From Amphirosellinia nigrospora (taxonomy: Eukaryota > Ascomycota > Sordariomycetes > Xylariales > Xylariaceae), in assembly GCA_004123355.1 (NCBI GenBank), contig SCHM01000002.1:6979569-7043568 (forward strand): 64,000 bases of DNA, given 5' to 3'. The translations under genes and the position numbers were made by a program. This document shows, in pieces, positions 48,320-62,937 of this stretch; the stretch's first letter is position 1, and each line of letters starts with the position of its first letter. Below the pieces are notes generated by a model. It did not search any database. It was not told the DNA's origin and was given only the letters and a program-made list of their open reading frames with translations.

Positions 48320-48480
48320 TATAGCAGAATGCTGGTGCGCAGTGCTAAGATCTAAGCTTTTGTATTGATCTGTATAAAGTTGTAGAAGTAATGAGACTAG
48401 CTACTGTAACTACTGTGTACAAAGAGCTACTTATATGGGTCTGCCAGGTGTCGTCAGCTGTGCTCCTGCAACAGCTGACA
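48320..48480 (+). repeat. 3' LTR of outer element
   Basis: 161-bp copy of the 22112-22281 repeat, followed by CTGGT at 48481-48485. It differs from the 5' copy by scattered substitutions and small gaps. Confidence 0.8.
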
Positions 48481-50533
48481 CTGGTTTAAGCACTCTAGAG
48501 CTGCATCCCTTCCAGGCTCTGGCACGCGTTTAGGCGCCGCCGGCATGGCATAATTACGCAGTAGCCTACTTATCTACAGGGACGTGCTAATGCGCAACCT
48601 GCATGCCTTGGGTTGAGGTCCACTCCGGTGCAGTGGTCTCGCATGCATCGGCGAGCGCCGTCGTTTCCCCTCTCAAGTGCAAGCTACTACCTCCTCCTTT
48701 TCCGGATCTTACAGTCAACCAGCGAGATTCCCTGTGTTGGATATATTACATGTATGCATTCGGTAATAGCGAAGGGAGCTGCATTGGTCCGTCCAATTAG
48801 TATCGTGTATTTGCAAACGATTACTGACATGCTGGCAAATCATATGCGAGAATTGACCGCTTGTAAACCCCGGAGTATTTTTTGCGATGGTTTTTGTAGT
48901 GCACGCCGTCCATGGCTGGTTTCTTGATGAATCCTTGATGAGTGTTGCGGCGGATTGAGGAAACCCACGGCAGTTTGGCCGGATGCGGCGAGAATATGGT
49001 TGTCTTGTTGCGCAGCATCATGTTGGGATGGGATGTGTTGGAGTCACGAGACCTATAAACCCTGCACCTTCACACCTTTTGTTTGCTATCCTATATGCAT
49101 ACATAAGTATTCAATGTGACGGGAGGACTATAAAAGTCCTCATATGAGGAACTCGCCGTTCACGCATGTTGCAAGCATGTATGACGAAGCTTGACGATGA
49201 CGATGACGATGACGACGGTCTACTTACTACATAGTACGCAAAGTTTGGCTACTCCGAAAACGGAGGCCGTTGAAGTGCAGTCTTACACCTCTGTACCTTG
49301 GCTAGACGTGCTGCAACTGAGACTGGGAGATGGCTCAAGTAATTGATCGGGGAACTTCTACGATTATTCCACCAACAAACAACAGGCGCATACCTAATAA
49401 AAACAGTCTGGCTTATAGCCGGTAGTATTTATCAAGCCGCATATAATGGGTATGTCAGCGCCTTAGACTTTCTACCGATCGACAAACTAAGAACGTGACA
49501 ACGCTTATGCAGGCGCTGATATAACGTCAGTCGCATCCGAACTGTCTGCCCTAAAATACCGCAATACCATCATTTGAGGGAAATTAGGATTGTTGCTGTA
49601 CGTGGTATGATGTCGTTCTATAGCCAGTAGCATGGGCTGAGATGTAGACCCCACAAAGCTGCACGCACTGAGGCCGGTTCCCAGGATTGCCTACCTTCAT
49701 CTTTCGGCACTATTTACACATGTCGAAGCCCGGATATAAGACCCTATTATGCAGTGCTCAAAAGAGGGGATTCAAAGTTTCTACTTGTAGACCAAGTCAA
49801 GTTAAGTCTTGCGGACGGCTTGACAACCTTTTGAGGGACGAAGGCATATATTATATATAGCTGTATACTACATAAACACGTTATTTTATACCGTACGCCA
49901 TGAATGACAATATATCCAAGCAGTAGTTTACATTTACCCTACCTTTATCTCACAAGATACTTACTATACTCGGCCGGATAATATCGTGCTACAAGCTATC
50001 CGAGAGAACGGTACCAGGCCCTAGCAAACGACGTTCTAGCATCTCTATCAATCGAATGCTGCTAAGAAGTCAATGCTGGTTATAAATGAATAAAGGAAAT
50101 AATAAATGTTGACGAGTATTGAATCAATGAGACGTTACGGATCTAAAGATGCAGGTCTTAGGGCGAAGACCCCACCGGATAGCCTTAAGCCTCCCTCGCC
50201 TCCCCCACTTGAGCTCCGTAGCCTAGACCGAATAGTATAGCTTAACCAACTCATTCTTCAACAACCTTACCTCTAGCCCACGCATTTCAGAGCCCCCCAC
50301 GTATTAACATGTGCGCGGTGGTCTTGGTTACTTTTCCAGCCTTCTCACCTTTCTATCCTCCTGGTATCGGCCTTGCTAGCATGTGGCAGAACGGGCTCGG
50401 GACTAGACGGGTTGAAGGGCCGATCAGAGCAGGCAACATGCCTCCCTTCCTCTAGCCTGACGCGATATTTCCCGGATCGGCCAACATTAGCATTCGAAAT
50501 AAGTCATATCAACTTTCAAAACACCGAATGCGG

Positions 50534-50605
50534 TGATAGGAGACATTCATGAGAGAGGAAACATTGAACGCAGGCTACAGTAATGAATATTATCATGATC
50601 TATCA
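50534..50605. promoter_or_regulatory. Cluster of GATA-factor sites upstream of GDH
   Basis: Three HGATAR matches occur in about 70 bp: TGATAG at 50534-50539, TTATCA (TGATAA on the other strand) at 50590-50595 and CTATCA (TGATAG) at 50600-50605. AreA/NIT2-type GATA factors control fungal nitrogen genes, including NADP-GDH. Regulation here is inferred. Confidence 0.4.
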
Positions 50606-50664
50606 AGTAAGCGAATCATGCTGCCTTGCATTGCCTCGCCTACCCGGCGGCCCTCTACAGGTAG

Positions 50665-50673
50665 TATATAAAA
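50665..50673 (+). promoter_or_regulatory. TATA box of GDH gene
   Basis: TATATAAAA lies about 280 bp upstream of the start codon, a plausible distance if the 5' leader is long; CT-rich sequence follows at 50699-50725. Confidence 0.45.
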
Positions 50674-50950
50674 TGGCAATGCCACCAGGAGCGTCTTCAA
50701 ACAGCCTCTTCTCTCTCAGTTTCCGTGTGACATCACTGTAGCACTGTTCGTCATTCTCTGTTTGACCCAAACTGGCAGCAACCTAGTGAAGTTTGTCCTA
50801 ATCGGCCTCTTGTCTTTATGACACATCCCAGCAACTTAAACTTATAAGTGGACAGACTCTTCTAACAAGAGATTGACGACTAAACGGCTCTATTATCATC
50901 TTCCACATCCACATCATTATTCTGACGGTACAACATACAAAACTACCGTC

Positions 50951-52776
<1,826 letters not shown>

Positions 52777-55700
52777 ACGAGCTGTTCTCGCGCTTTACGT
52801 TTTCATGGGCGTAGGAAAGGTATGGGTTTGTTTGTTTGCTTGTTAGGTGTATTATACCCTAAATACCTGCTAGGTTGCGGCGTCAACGGGGCGTACTTGG
52901 AAGGATAGGTACCCATAATGAGAATGAATCAAAATGATGATGTTGAAATAAGAACCGTGCTTTTTTAAATGGCAGCTACACCCTACTTGTTCTCGTTATG
53001 TTATTTCGTTACTTGGTTATGAAATACGAAGCGAGAAAAATTTAACCCGTTAGGTGTGTCTAGATACTCGGCGTAGCGCTTAGCTTCTCATAAGAGTATT
53101 AAAGAATTTCCCCTTCATGCCTACGTAAGTGTGCGCTTTCGGGTGATATGCCAACCGAGGGGAGGAGTTTATCCAAACTTACTTATAATTTTATCACATT
53201 CGATTTGTGAAGTAGTAGTAGTAGTCCCTTTATTGCTAACAAAGGTAGATCCTATCTTGTCCAATGAGTGGGACTTACAGTTCGAATGCATTGCTATATC
53301 ATCAAGCACCTGATATCTGCTTGCCGGCACCATAGCGGTTGACGAATGTATTGTCAGTTTCAAATCTCCTCTGCCTTCTCGCGAGGCGGAGGCTAGCCAG
53401 GGTTCTCAGTCGTATTCGACGAGGTGGTTAGTCGTGATGTTTCGGCAAAGAATTATCGAATTACCCCCCTATTGGTAGTATTATTGAACTCCGAGACGCT
53501 CGAATGATGAGGTGGTTGTATCAGGCACCCATGACGCTTCGGCATGGGACCGCTTCCACGATATGCCCGATTTCAAGGAGGCGTTCAGAAGTATCTCTAC
53601 ATTGTGTTGACAAGGTACGCCTGCCACCTAGTGTACATGGATGATAGTGAATGCCTCGCCTATCCGGGGCAAAGGATCCGAAGCTTGTCAACGCAAGGCG
53701 TGGCGATTTGCTGGACGACATGCTTGCATGGCAGACGATTAATCAACAATGAAGACAACAGCATCCTGTGCCCCGATTGAACACCGACAACGTCGCAGTA
53801 GGAGGATCTGCCGCTGTCACATGCCGCTGTCTTCCCTCGTTGGCTACGTACGTGAACTAGCCACATCATGTAACACGATTGCTAAGGCGTGACGTTACAG
53901 GAAGTGCTAGGGCAACACTCATTGTGATTATTGGTGTGTTTGTAAATCCTCTCATGGTAAGGGGTGCTGAGAGTAGCTGGCCATCATATCGCCGCTTGCG
54001 GTTTGCCGGTCTGGAGTGTGCCGTATGGGATGACGATGGCCGTTGGGACGTTCGCACACTGGCGCAAAACATCCTTCAGTTGTGATTCACTCCCTCGGAT
54101 TCATTTACCCGAGGATGGTGTGCCGTTTACCTTGAGATTGGCTCAATGGGATCCTAAAATAGGAGTCAGGGTATCCCCGTATTGTAAATTTGGGTAGGCT
54201 CCTGCACGTCTCGAGGGATTGATGTCTTCTGTTTGATGATGCTATGTCAACATAGCACGTCTCTTTTCTATTGGTTGACTTTGAAGTAGCACTTACCTCA
54301 AATGAGCTGATATTAGGCTACTCGGTTCTCACAGTCTAAGTCCTAGATCCTCGATCGGGAGGATGTCCCATTTCGGGAAAGGAAAATCCTCATGATAATG
54401 GACGACTGCAAGAATCCTGAAAGGTGCATAGGGGAACGAACGTTCAGCTTCCTCTGATACATACAAAACAGTCTCATTTCGGACATTGTCCGGGCTTGCC
54501 GGCCGTGTGCCCCGTCGTGTCATACCGTTCACCGAAGCTCATTGCGTTGTTTCGGTGTCAGGGGGGCCAATGGGTGCGTGGCGCTATTTCGAGTCCGTCC
54601 ACGCACGCTATAATCCGAGGTGTTGGGAAAATCCAAGTCAATCTAAGCCAATGTCTCAGTGTGCCTTTCTCCTTGCACTTAGATGACGTTTCTCTCGTAC
54701 CATATCCCACTAACAAGAACGCATATCCCATGCGACGCCCGGTCCCGCAGAGCGACGCCTTAGTGCCGCAGAAAACAACGTCACAATTATCCATCCTATC
54801 AACGGGACCCGGGGCCGTGTGGCAAGGCTGTGCACGGGGAATATTGGTTGGGGTGTGATTGTAACGGTGCAGCAGCAATCAATGACATAATCAACAGTAC
54901 CGGGCGTATGTTCGGGGGTAATAGTTCAGCTGCGGACAACCTCTGACAACGGCGCGAGGCCTCTGCCCCGCGGGGAGCCCGGCTCTCGCATAATTGAGAA
55001 CTATGTCTGCTCTACTCGTTTCATCTTGGATTGAATGTAACGGCAATCGTTACATGGCAACTGCTTCATGAGGCGAGCAGTCAAAGTACGACATGCACGT
55101 CTCTTTGCATGTCTAAACATAGTTGTGAGAGACGTACTATCTTACCCCGCTACCACGCGGGCGCTTAAAGAGACGAGTAGATGGTTGGTCGTACAACGGA
55201 TGGTGTGGTCGATGCCGCAATGACAGGTCTTCACGAGGGGCGCTTGCGGGCAAATCAACGTCAAGCATCGATCGAGGTATCACAGGTGCGCAGCACACAC
55301 CTCCATGCTGAATCTATGCCCCTGGGATACAGGCCCCCCTTCCCTCTCCCGAGGTGCCCCCAAACGTGGAGGTTGTCGAATGGAGCGGGGCATCGCTGAC
55401 TATTGGGGGTGGGCAACTAAATTTGGAGATTGGCGGCCTTGCTTATCTAGCAAGTGCAGTTTTTTCGTCTGAATTAGTATATCAAGAACAAGGGTCCAAA
55501 TTCCATACTGCAGCAGGATATTTTGAACAGCGGCGTAAATGTATGGTCAGCTCTCATGATATGCTCTCCTATTCGTCATTGGGTTGGGGTCGGGCCGTTA
55601 GATATGGCCACGCTATCGCTCGGAGGATGGCTCCTGGGACGTGGCTCTGGGAAATACTACTGCAGACTAGGGAGAAGAAGCATGGTACTTGTCATCACTC

Positions 55701-57193
55701 GGAACAATAGGCGAGAAGGAATCGACAACTCCTCCGTGATGCCTCGCCTACATTGCAGAGTAGTAGTATGCGTGACCGATTGGCGGGAATCCTCCATGCG
55801 TTTGAAGGGTTATGGAGACCCCAACTGGCGAGGCAGCTTCATAGTAGCCCCCGTTGATATCGAGGGGGTTGGATACCGCACTGGACATCGAGGAGGTAGT
55901 GTATAACGGTTTAGCTTGTGTATACCACCGGCATTCCAACGTTCAGCCTTATCGCCGTTCCACTGCAACCCCAATTTCGGCATCGACTTGAAACAACGCG
56001 AGCCACAGTATAGTAGTACCTGGTAGCGTGGTAGGTTGGTTAGTGGATGCTACTCGGAGAGTACAAAGTACATCATCTCCATCTCCATGCGGTAATCGAA
56101 GCCGATGGATGAATGTCAGCCGCAGTTAAACCTAATCTTCTGCGTATCAGTCTAGATAGCTCCATTACCTTGGCGACAACATGCCTTCTTGATGCAAGCG
56201 CCCTCACTCCCCTTCTTCGCGCAGTAGGTAGAGGTTCGTTCACTGGTATATGACTGGTATTAGTAGGTGAGGAGTGAGATGCCAAGGCAAGGCGAGGTGG
56301 TTCGTCAAAACTTTGTTTCTCGAACACCGTACCCATTGAATTTCGATTTGGTAAGATTACAAGTAGCCACAGTAGCGTGTCACAGTAGCGGACAAATCCT
56401 TGGTTTATTCATAGGTTGCGCGTGTTCAGGTGTCTTTTGGGTTAGTCTATGCTATTTTGGTGCTACTTGGCCCTGCTTGGCTATCCGATTCTTGGGCGTT
56501 TGAGGGACAGACTCTAATTTTGGGGCGGGATGCTGGCCTCGACTGCACGCTAAATGATCAGCTCAGACCCTTTTGGTCGTTATTTAGCCAATCACACAGC
56601 CCCCCTTTTGTACTCCAATGAGGGTGCTTTTCAGCTGTTCCTTACTGTAGATATCAGCTCAGATCTTCTTAGTGTCGGCAGATAGGACGGCGAGGGCGAT
56701 AGCGACAGCATTGGGTCGGTTCGCGCTCCAGTCTTTGTGTTTTATATTACCTGCATTGCGGATAAACGTCATTCGTTGTCCCGCCGCTCTCCTATCGGTC
56801 CGTAAGCACTCAAGCACCCAAGCCACTTACTGAAGAGGGCTCTTCCCATTGACTCTTGAGCACGTGTCTCAGCTTACTTCAACAACCAAAAGAGCAACGT
56901 TGCAGATACGTTATATATTTGCATATATATAGATACATATATAAAGAATAGTTCAGGTACCACGGCATGACAATGGCTATGTCTTCGTACTCTGGTCTGT
57001 ATCAGATCAATACTGTGTGTAGCATGGTGTGAGTAATGTAAACTAAATAGTGTAGACACATGGTTCTGGTCGCCCCGTTGCCATTGTCAGTGTCATCAGC
57101 ACTAATTTAAGCTAGATATGTATGTACTTAGTGTTCTGCATGGGAATACAAGCAGAAACAATATTGGGCGATCGCCAATCACAGTCCCACCAT
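52777..57193. other. 4.4-kb stretch with no recognisable gene
   Basis: Composition is gene-like (about half G+C in places) and many medium open frames exist on both strands, for example around 54424-54878 and 55354-55906. None has a recognisable domain, consistent intron boundaries or clear codon bias, and frames on opposite strands overlap heavily. It may hold degraded genes, lineage-specific genes or non-coding transcripts that cannot be told apart by eye. Confidence 0.4.
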
Positions 57194-57202
57194 GTCATGT
57201 AG

Positions 57203-57580
57203 CAGGTCTGATTTCGACACATGAATTTTCACTATCTACACATGAAACTAGCCGTTTTAAGCAACACAATGGCCACACTACTACTCTTCGAGTTAGTCCT
57301 ATGGCTTTATATTAGACACTATATAGATTTCAATACCTTAATATAGTATTAAATATAACTATTATAAAACAGTTAAGCGGTAATTTTTCTTATTTTTTAA
57401 AATATGTTTTATTATAAATATCTACGGTCGAAAATAACGTTATTTGTATGTTAATGTGGGCCTGCACTTCGTCGGGGCCTGGCAATCTAATATGATTGAT
57501 TGGCCTATCGCAGTGTGATTACCGAATGCGGCTAGTTTCATGTGTAGATAGTGAAAACTCATGTGTCGAAATCAGACCTG
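57203..57580. mobile_element. MITE, 378 bp, 52-bp terminal inverted repeats
   Basis: The left end (57203-57254, beginning CAGGTCTGATTTCGACACAT) and right end (57529-57580) are reverse complements over 52 bp with one mismatch. The 9 bases GTCATGTAG flank both sides (57194-57202, 57581-57589). The interior is AT-rich and non-coding. A 9-bp duplication suggests a Mutator-like element; an 8-bp hAT-type duplication with one chance match is also possible given the CAGG...CCTG ends. The near-perfect repeats indicate recent movement. Confidence 0.85.
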
Positions 57581-57589
57581 GTCATGTAG

Positions 57590-58458
57590 CGTATGGGGTT
57601 TGCAGCAGTTTTACCGTTCTTAGTTGGATCCCTGCACAATTAATAATCTCAAACGAGTATCATGGCTCCGGCGCCTAACTGCTCTAGGCAGTAGGGCCGT
57701 CTGCGATATCTTCTTTTGGACCGCAGCTTCTGATTTGTGCCTTTGCGAACGAACATGACCAGATACTCCATGGAGTGATGGTGATGTATGTCGAGTCTCC
57801 AAAAGGATTACTACAGTATTGCATCATCCACGTCGCAGCCAATGTAGGCACTGCATACTGAGGAGCTAATTTGGCTCTCAAGATGTCTGTCTTTGCCAAT
57901 TATATCGATGATGATATCCGTCTTTCTCAGCCTATCCTTGGCCCCAAGCAATGCCACAACGCCTCCAGGAACTAGTCTTGCAACAATGGACAAGGTTCCC
58001 AACCTCTAATCTCGTTCGGGTGCAGCGGCATGGGATATGTGGTCCGGGGTCTAAAGGAGCAAGGGTACGTAGGGCTGTTTTCGTCGGATCATCTTGTCAT
58101 CTTTGTGACAGTACAAAAACTGAACCTATATTGACCGTTGTGGCCCGTTGAGCTGGTACTTTTCCCCCAGTCAGACTACAACCCTTCACGTCTCAAATCA
58201 TATATATGAAGTTAGGATCCTTCTGATCCGATGTTGACAGCCCAAGTGCCATTGAGCCCAAGACACTTCGCTTCATACCTACACTACACGTACCTAGCCT
58301 ATTGTACATTTCTATCCTGTATTAATTTCTCTTCACAGACTTCCCCTGGTCATCTTCTGTAGGAGGTCTGACATTACCTCTTGTCTTGATCCTTCACCCC
58401 TGCTGTACATTCCCGAGTGTTTGGGCCCGAAATCCCGAACGCGGGTCAAGCCGCGGTC
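57590..58458. other. Intergenic, promoter of GMC gene
   Basis: No recognisable gene. The end should contain the promoter and leader of the GMC oxidoreductase gene; CT-rich stretches occur at about 58310-58400. Confidence 0.4.
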
Positions 58459-61400
58459 ATGCCGGCAGCTGTTCCAATCGATTCGGAAGGCGACGTGGAA
58501 GCAGTACACACGACTGGTGCGGATTATAGCAACTCGAATGGCGCCGAGCCTGTCAATGGCGTCCACAAGAGAGTGAACGGCGTCAATGGTGTCAATGGTG
58601 TGAATGGTATAAATGGCATAAACGGCTTACTTGCTCGCACAGCTCGAGTAGCCAAACATGGCCCGTCAACCCTCATACGCGCCCATCAAGCCGGAGCTCT
58701 TCAAACGATAATATGGCGAGCTCCACCATCACAGACGAGCATAATGCTCATGAATATGAAGCAGGCGGCCACGGTCGCGTCCTTTCGCGCACATACGAAC
58801 TTGGGCCGATGACCCAAGACGGCATCCTTTCCTAGAATTTCAAAGCCTATGGAGTTGATGCGACACGCCTATGATTGTGTTGTCATTGGTTCCGGCTATG
58901 GCGGTGGTGTTGCTGCCTCACGGATGGCTCGTGCCGGTAAGCGTGTCTGCGTTCTCGAGCGTGGCAAAGAACGCTGGCCTGGCGAATTCCCAACCGTACG
59001 GGTGACGCTCTCGGCCAACTTCACTACTCGGGCCAATTTGCGCCGAAATGGCTGCCCAAAAGATTGTCCATGGCGGAGATCCCACTGGCATGTACCACCT
59101 AATCCTGGGCAACGGCCAAAATGCAGTAGTTGGTAATGGTAAGTAATATGCCCCATCGGGTTTCAGAGCCTTTATAACTTACATATTCGGCAGGGCTTGG
59201 AGGAACAAGTCTGATAAACGCCAATGTCTTCCTTGAGGCTGACGAGCAGGTGCTCCAAATGGAGCAATGGCCCAGGGAAATCAGAGATAACAAGGGCTGC
59301 CTAAAGGAATGTGAGTAGCTTTTATATCTGTTCTACACAGCATCACCAACAGAACCATCATTCAACCCGGCTTTACAGTAGATTAACATTCAATCTGGTT
59401 AGACTACGAAAAGGCTGCCAAAGTCCTTGAACCTGGAGGAGTACCCGAAAGATTGGCCAAAACTGCCAAAACTTGAACTTCTGAAGAGGCAAGCCGAGTA
59501 TCTGAACATGTCTGAAAAGTTTAGTCGGGTAAAACAAACAACTCGATTCCGCAACGGACCTAATAGCTGCGGCGTTGAAATGTTGCTTCCGCCTCTACAG
59601 GCCAGGACACCACGGGTTTGAATGACGGCTCGAAGACCACCACTCGTCACCTACCTAGCTGATGCCTGGAATTGGGGCGCTGATATGTTCTGCGATCAGA
59701 AGTACGATACATAACGGAATCTCCTGACGTGTCGGCTATCTTGTCTATTTTGCTTGGCATGGTGGAATCGCGGTCACTTCAAAGCTAATCTTCACGATGA
59801 CTTAATGTGGGTTCATGCCAAAAGAGGCTGTATTCCTTGGTGCTGGCGCTATCGGCACCACCGAAATCTTACTTCGGAGTAAGCAGATGGGCTTGCAGAT
59901 GAGTGACACAGTTGGACAGAACATGAGCGGAAATGGTGACATGTTGGCCTTCGGGTAAGTTGCGCGCAACATTACACTTCTCCTCAAGGCGTTGTCTGAC
60001 TCTTACTAGATACAATACTGACTATGAGGTCAATGCTATGGGCAAACAATTTCCCTCACCTTATCACCCAATCGGGCCTTGCATTACTGGTATTATTGAC
60101 AACAGAAAAGGCCATGAAAACCCTCTTGATGGATATGTTATCGAGGGGGTACTATGCCAGGAGCGCTTGCCCCTTTCATGCAAGCACTTCTTGAGATCAT
60201 GCCTGGCAGTGTCGAGACGGAAGGTGAGTCCCTTTATCAAAGGGTTCAGGCGAACTTCGCCCGTGCCGGAAGTGCCGTCTTGGGACCATATTTCCGCAAG
60301 GGTGCGATTGAGAGGACTCAGGTATATCTCATTATGTCTCATGACAGTAAGTAGCCCTAAATCGCTATTGTAGTTCCTCCAGTTCTAACAGACATAGGCA
60401 ACCAAGCGTTCCTGACACTAAAGGGGACAAGCCCGTCCTTGAATTTATCGGTGTTGGCCGTAGCGATCATGTTAAGTACTTGAATCGCGTTCTAGAGAAG
60501 GCTACCCGAGCTGTTGGAGGGACATTCGTGCAAAACCCCTTCTATTCTCTCATGAGCCAGCAGCAAATTACAGTCCACCCTATTGGGTACGTCCATGATT
60601 CTGAACTTGAAACTTTTTGTGCAAGTAACTAACTCAAAACTTAGTGGTGCCTGCATGGCTGATGACGGTAACCAAGGTGTCACGAACCACGCCGGCAGGG
60701 TATTCAAGGGGATGGCAAAGAAACATATGAGGGTCTCATTGTCACAGATGGTGCCATCATCCAGCTTCTCTCGGAGCAAACCCGTTTGCCACCATCACTG
60801 CTTTGGCAGAACGCTCCTTGGAATTGTATGCAAAAGATAATGGTCTCAAAATCGATACTAAAGAGAACGATGTCCTAGATTTATTTGGGTCCCTCAACAC
60901 CCCAAGTATCGACGGAGGCATTCTTTGAAGAGACAGATCAAGCCGCAACGGTTGGAAGAGAAGGAGGAAGACGACGGAATCTACCACGCCCATAAATCAA
61001 TCACGTCTGCCCGCCGCATGAAAGACGGCGGCTTTGGCTTCACCGAGGTGATGTCAGGACACGTCCATCGCCTCCACCCCAACGACAGCGGTAATTTCAG
61101 AGACAATATCGACGACTACGAACTAGCTGCTAGGACAGCGAAATCGCTGTGTGAGACAGCACGCTTTTTTCTCAGTGTGCAGGCTTTCAACACAAGGTCC
61201 ATTGTAAATGATCCCAAGCACGCAGCAAACTTAACCGGTACTTTCTCATGCCCGACACTCTCGGGTTCTCCTTTTATGGTTCGACGTGGAAATTTCAATC
61301 TGTTCTTGGTCGATACTAAAGCGCCCGGAACTCGAAATCTTACTTACGATTTCGACATGTACGGCACGGATGGGCAGAAACTACATTTTCACGGCTATAA

Positions 61401-62937
61401 GGTGGTAGATTCTTCGGTCGCGCTGGCACCCATGCAGTTCTGGAAATCTACGAGCACACTCTACGTCACGATTACAGTGCGAGATTCCAAACATGCATTG
61501 GAGGAGTCAAGCGAAGATTTTCGTCGGAAGGGCACAGTTATTGCCCAGGGCATTATGCGGATCGAGCCACAAGACTTCTTTTCAGAGATGCTCACGCTGA
61601 CCCCGACGGGCAGCAACATCTTCGACAAAGTGAGGAGTGCTGCCAACTTCATGACCTTCTTCACACGAAAGTCTATGTCTTTATTCCTTGCACCTCTCAC
61701 GCCACTCCAATATCCGAGCCAGACCTATTCTGGCTTCGTCAACCACACGCCTCAAACTAAGTCATACAAGATCACAGCTCGCGATGGTGTAATCACCAGC
61801 CTACACGTGTGGGAACCTACCAACGAGTCAGTCGAAACTAAGAATCTGTTCATGATACCAGGTGCCTCTGTCGATCATCAGATCTACGCACTACCAACGA
61901 TTCGTATGAACGCGGTCAACTATTTCCGACGTGCTGGCTACCGAGTTTTCGTTACGGTCCATCGTATTGGCGTGCTGATGGTGGCCCAAAATAACTGGAC
62001 AACCTTCGACACACGTCTCGATATCCTGGCCTGTCTCGAATTCATCCGCAAACAGTATCCGACCCTCGCAGTGACGACGAAAGACAGCTCCGGACGGGAG
62101 ACAGTGAAGCACGAACCCGAACCGATCTATACCATCGCCCATTGCATGGCAGCGTGGCATTTTCGACCGGCCTGCTCGACGGCACCATCCCGGCGAAATG
62201 GGTCAGGGGTGTGACATGTAGCCAAGTCTTCATGAACCCGATGTGGAACTGCATGAACCTCATCAAGGCCCTGGCGTTGCCGATACCCGCGGACACGCTA
62301 TACCGGCTCTTCGCGGGTAACTGGTTCAGCTGCAGCACGGGCAAGAACGATAGCTACGTGCAGAAGGCACTGAACGAGCTGCTGCGATTCATGCCGGACG
62401 AGCGCAAGGAGATCTGCAACAACGCGACGTGCCACCGCATCTCGCTCGTGTTCGCGCGGTGCTGGAACCACCGCAACCTCAACGAGGCCACGCACCGGCA
62501 GATCGACCGCTTCTTCGGCGGCGTCAACATGACGCTACTCCACCTACTCATGAAGCAGGGCGTCGAGGGCCACGTCATGTCCAACGGCCCCTTGTATGAG
62601 CGCCTCGACACGCCCGACAACGTGCGTAAGCTCAAGGGTATCCCATTCCTGCTATTCGTCGGCGGAGATAACGCCGTGTTGAGCCCTGAGAGCACGGAGC
62701 GCACGTACGGTCCTCACCGACACCTTCAGCTCCCACCATGATGGCGGCATCCAGTACCGTCGCCGCGTCGTGCCTGACTACGGACACTTAGACTGCTGGA
62801 TGGGCCGCAACGCCGAAGGATGTCTACCCGTTCGTCTGGAGGAGGTTGACCGCGTGGTCCGGGGGCCACTGTACAAATTCGAAGCCTCACGACAGTTCAA
62901 GGCAATGATCGACTCGGGCGAACTGCTCGCCCAATGA
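58459..62937 (+). CDS. GMC oxidoreductase (cholesterol-oxidase-like) fused to alpha/beta hydrolase (frame-disrupted)
   Basis: Predicted flavoenzyme oxidising a sterol-like or other alcohol, fused to a C-terminal alpha/beta-hydrolase domain; substrate unknown. The N-terminal extension has a VNG/ING repeat. FAD-binding block: YDCVVIGSGYGGGVAASRMA, then VCVLERGKERWPGEFP. GMC blocks: DPTGMYHLILGNGQNAVVGN, LGGTSLINANVFLEADE, TTGLNDGSKT, AVFLGAGAIGTTEILLRSK, and the catalytic-His region HPIGGACMADDGN. The C-terminal part has KITARDGVITSLHVWEP, the core ending AHCM (Cys at the nucleophile elbow), HRISLVFARCWNHRNLNE and GHLDCWMGRNAE, ending DSGELLAQ. Introns: 59139-59193, 59311-59402, 59955-60009, 60357-60397 (unusually short) and 60587-60644. 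Ten or more frame changes occur, densest at 58.7-60.9 kb; most fit one missing base. Because of this density, true decay of the middle part cannot be excluded. Confidence 0.75.

Larger units (their letters stand above)
22112..48480 (+). mobile_element. Outer LTR retrotransposon fossil with nested insertions
   Basis: Direct repeats at 22112-22281 and 48320-48480 share most of their sequence and end in CAGCTGACA. The 5 bases before the left copy and after the right copy are both CTGGT (22107-22111, 48481-48485), the expected target-site duplication. A purine-rich tract at about 48272-48295 just before the right repeat would be the polypurine tract and gives plus orientation. The interior is extremely A/T-rich with CpA almost absent, as after heavy RIP, and no open coding frame survives. 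After removing the nested elements listed separately (about 18.4 kb), about 8.0 kb remains, a normal size. The superfamily (Ty3 or Ty1) is not assignable by eye. It is old and thoroughly degraded. Confidence 0.8.
48486..50950. other. Intergenic, promoter side of GDH, no other gene seen
   Basis: No recognisable protein. Frames at 48603-48927 lack motifs. A GACGAT microsatellite lies at about 49192-49216. The last 500 bp form the GDH promoter. Confidence 0.4.

Noticed and set aside
22112-48480. Starship-type giant element
   Set aside because: No tyrosine-recombinase captain gene or cargo genes are visible; the paired LTRs and 5-bp duplication fit a retroelement.
54424-55939. Candidate genes of about 100-145 codons on both strands
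   Set aside because: Opposite-strand frames overlap heavily, with no domain and no intron structure that would support one of them.
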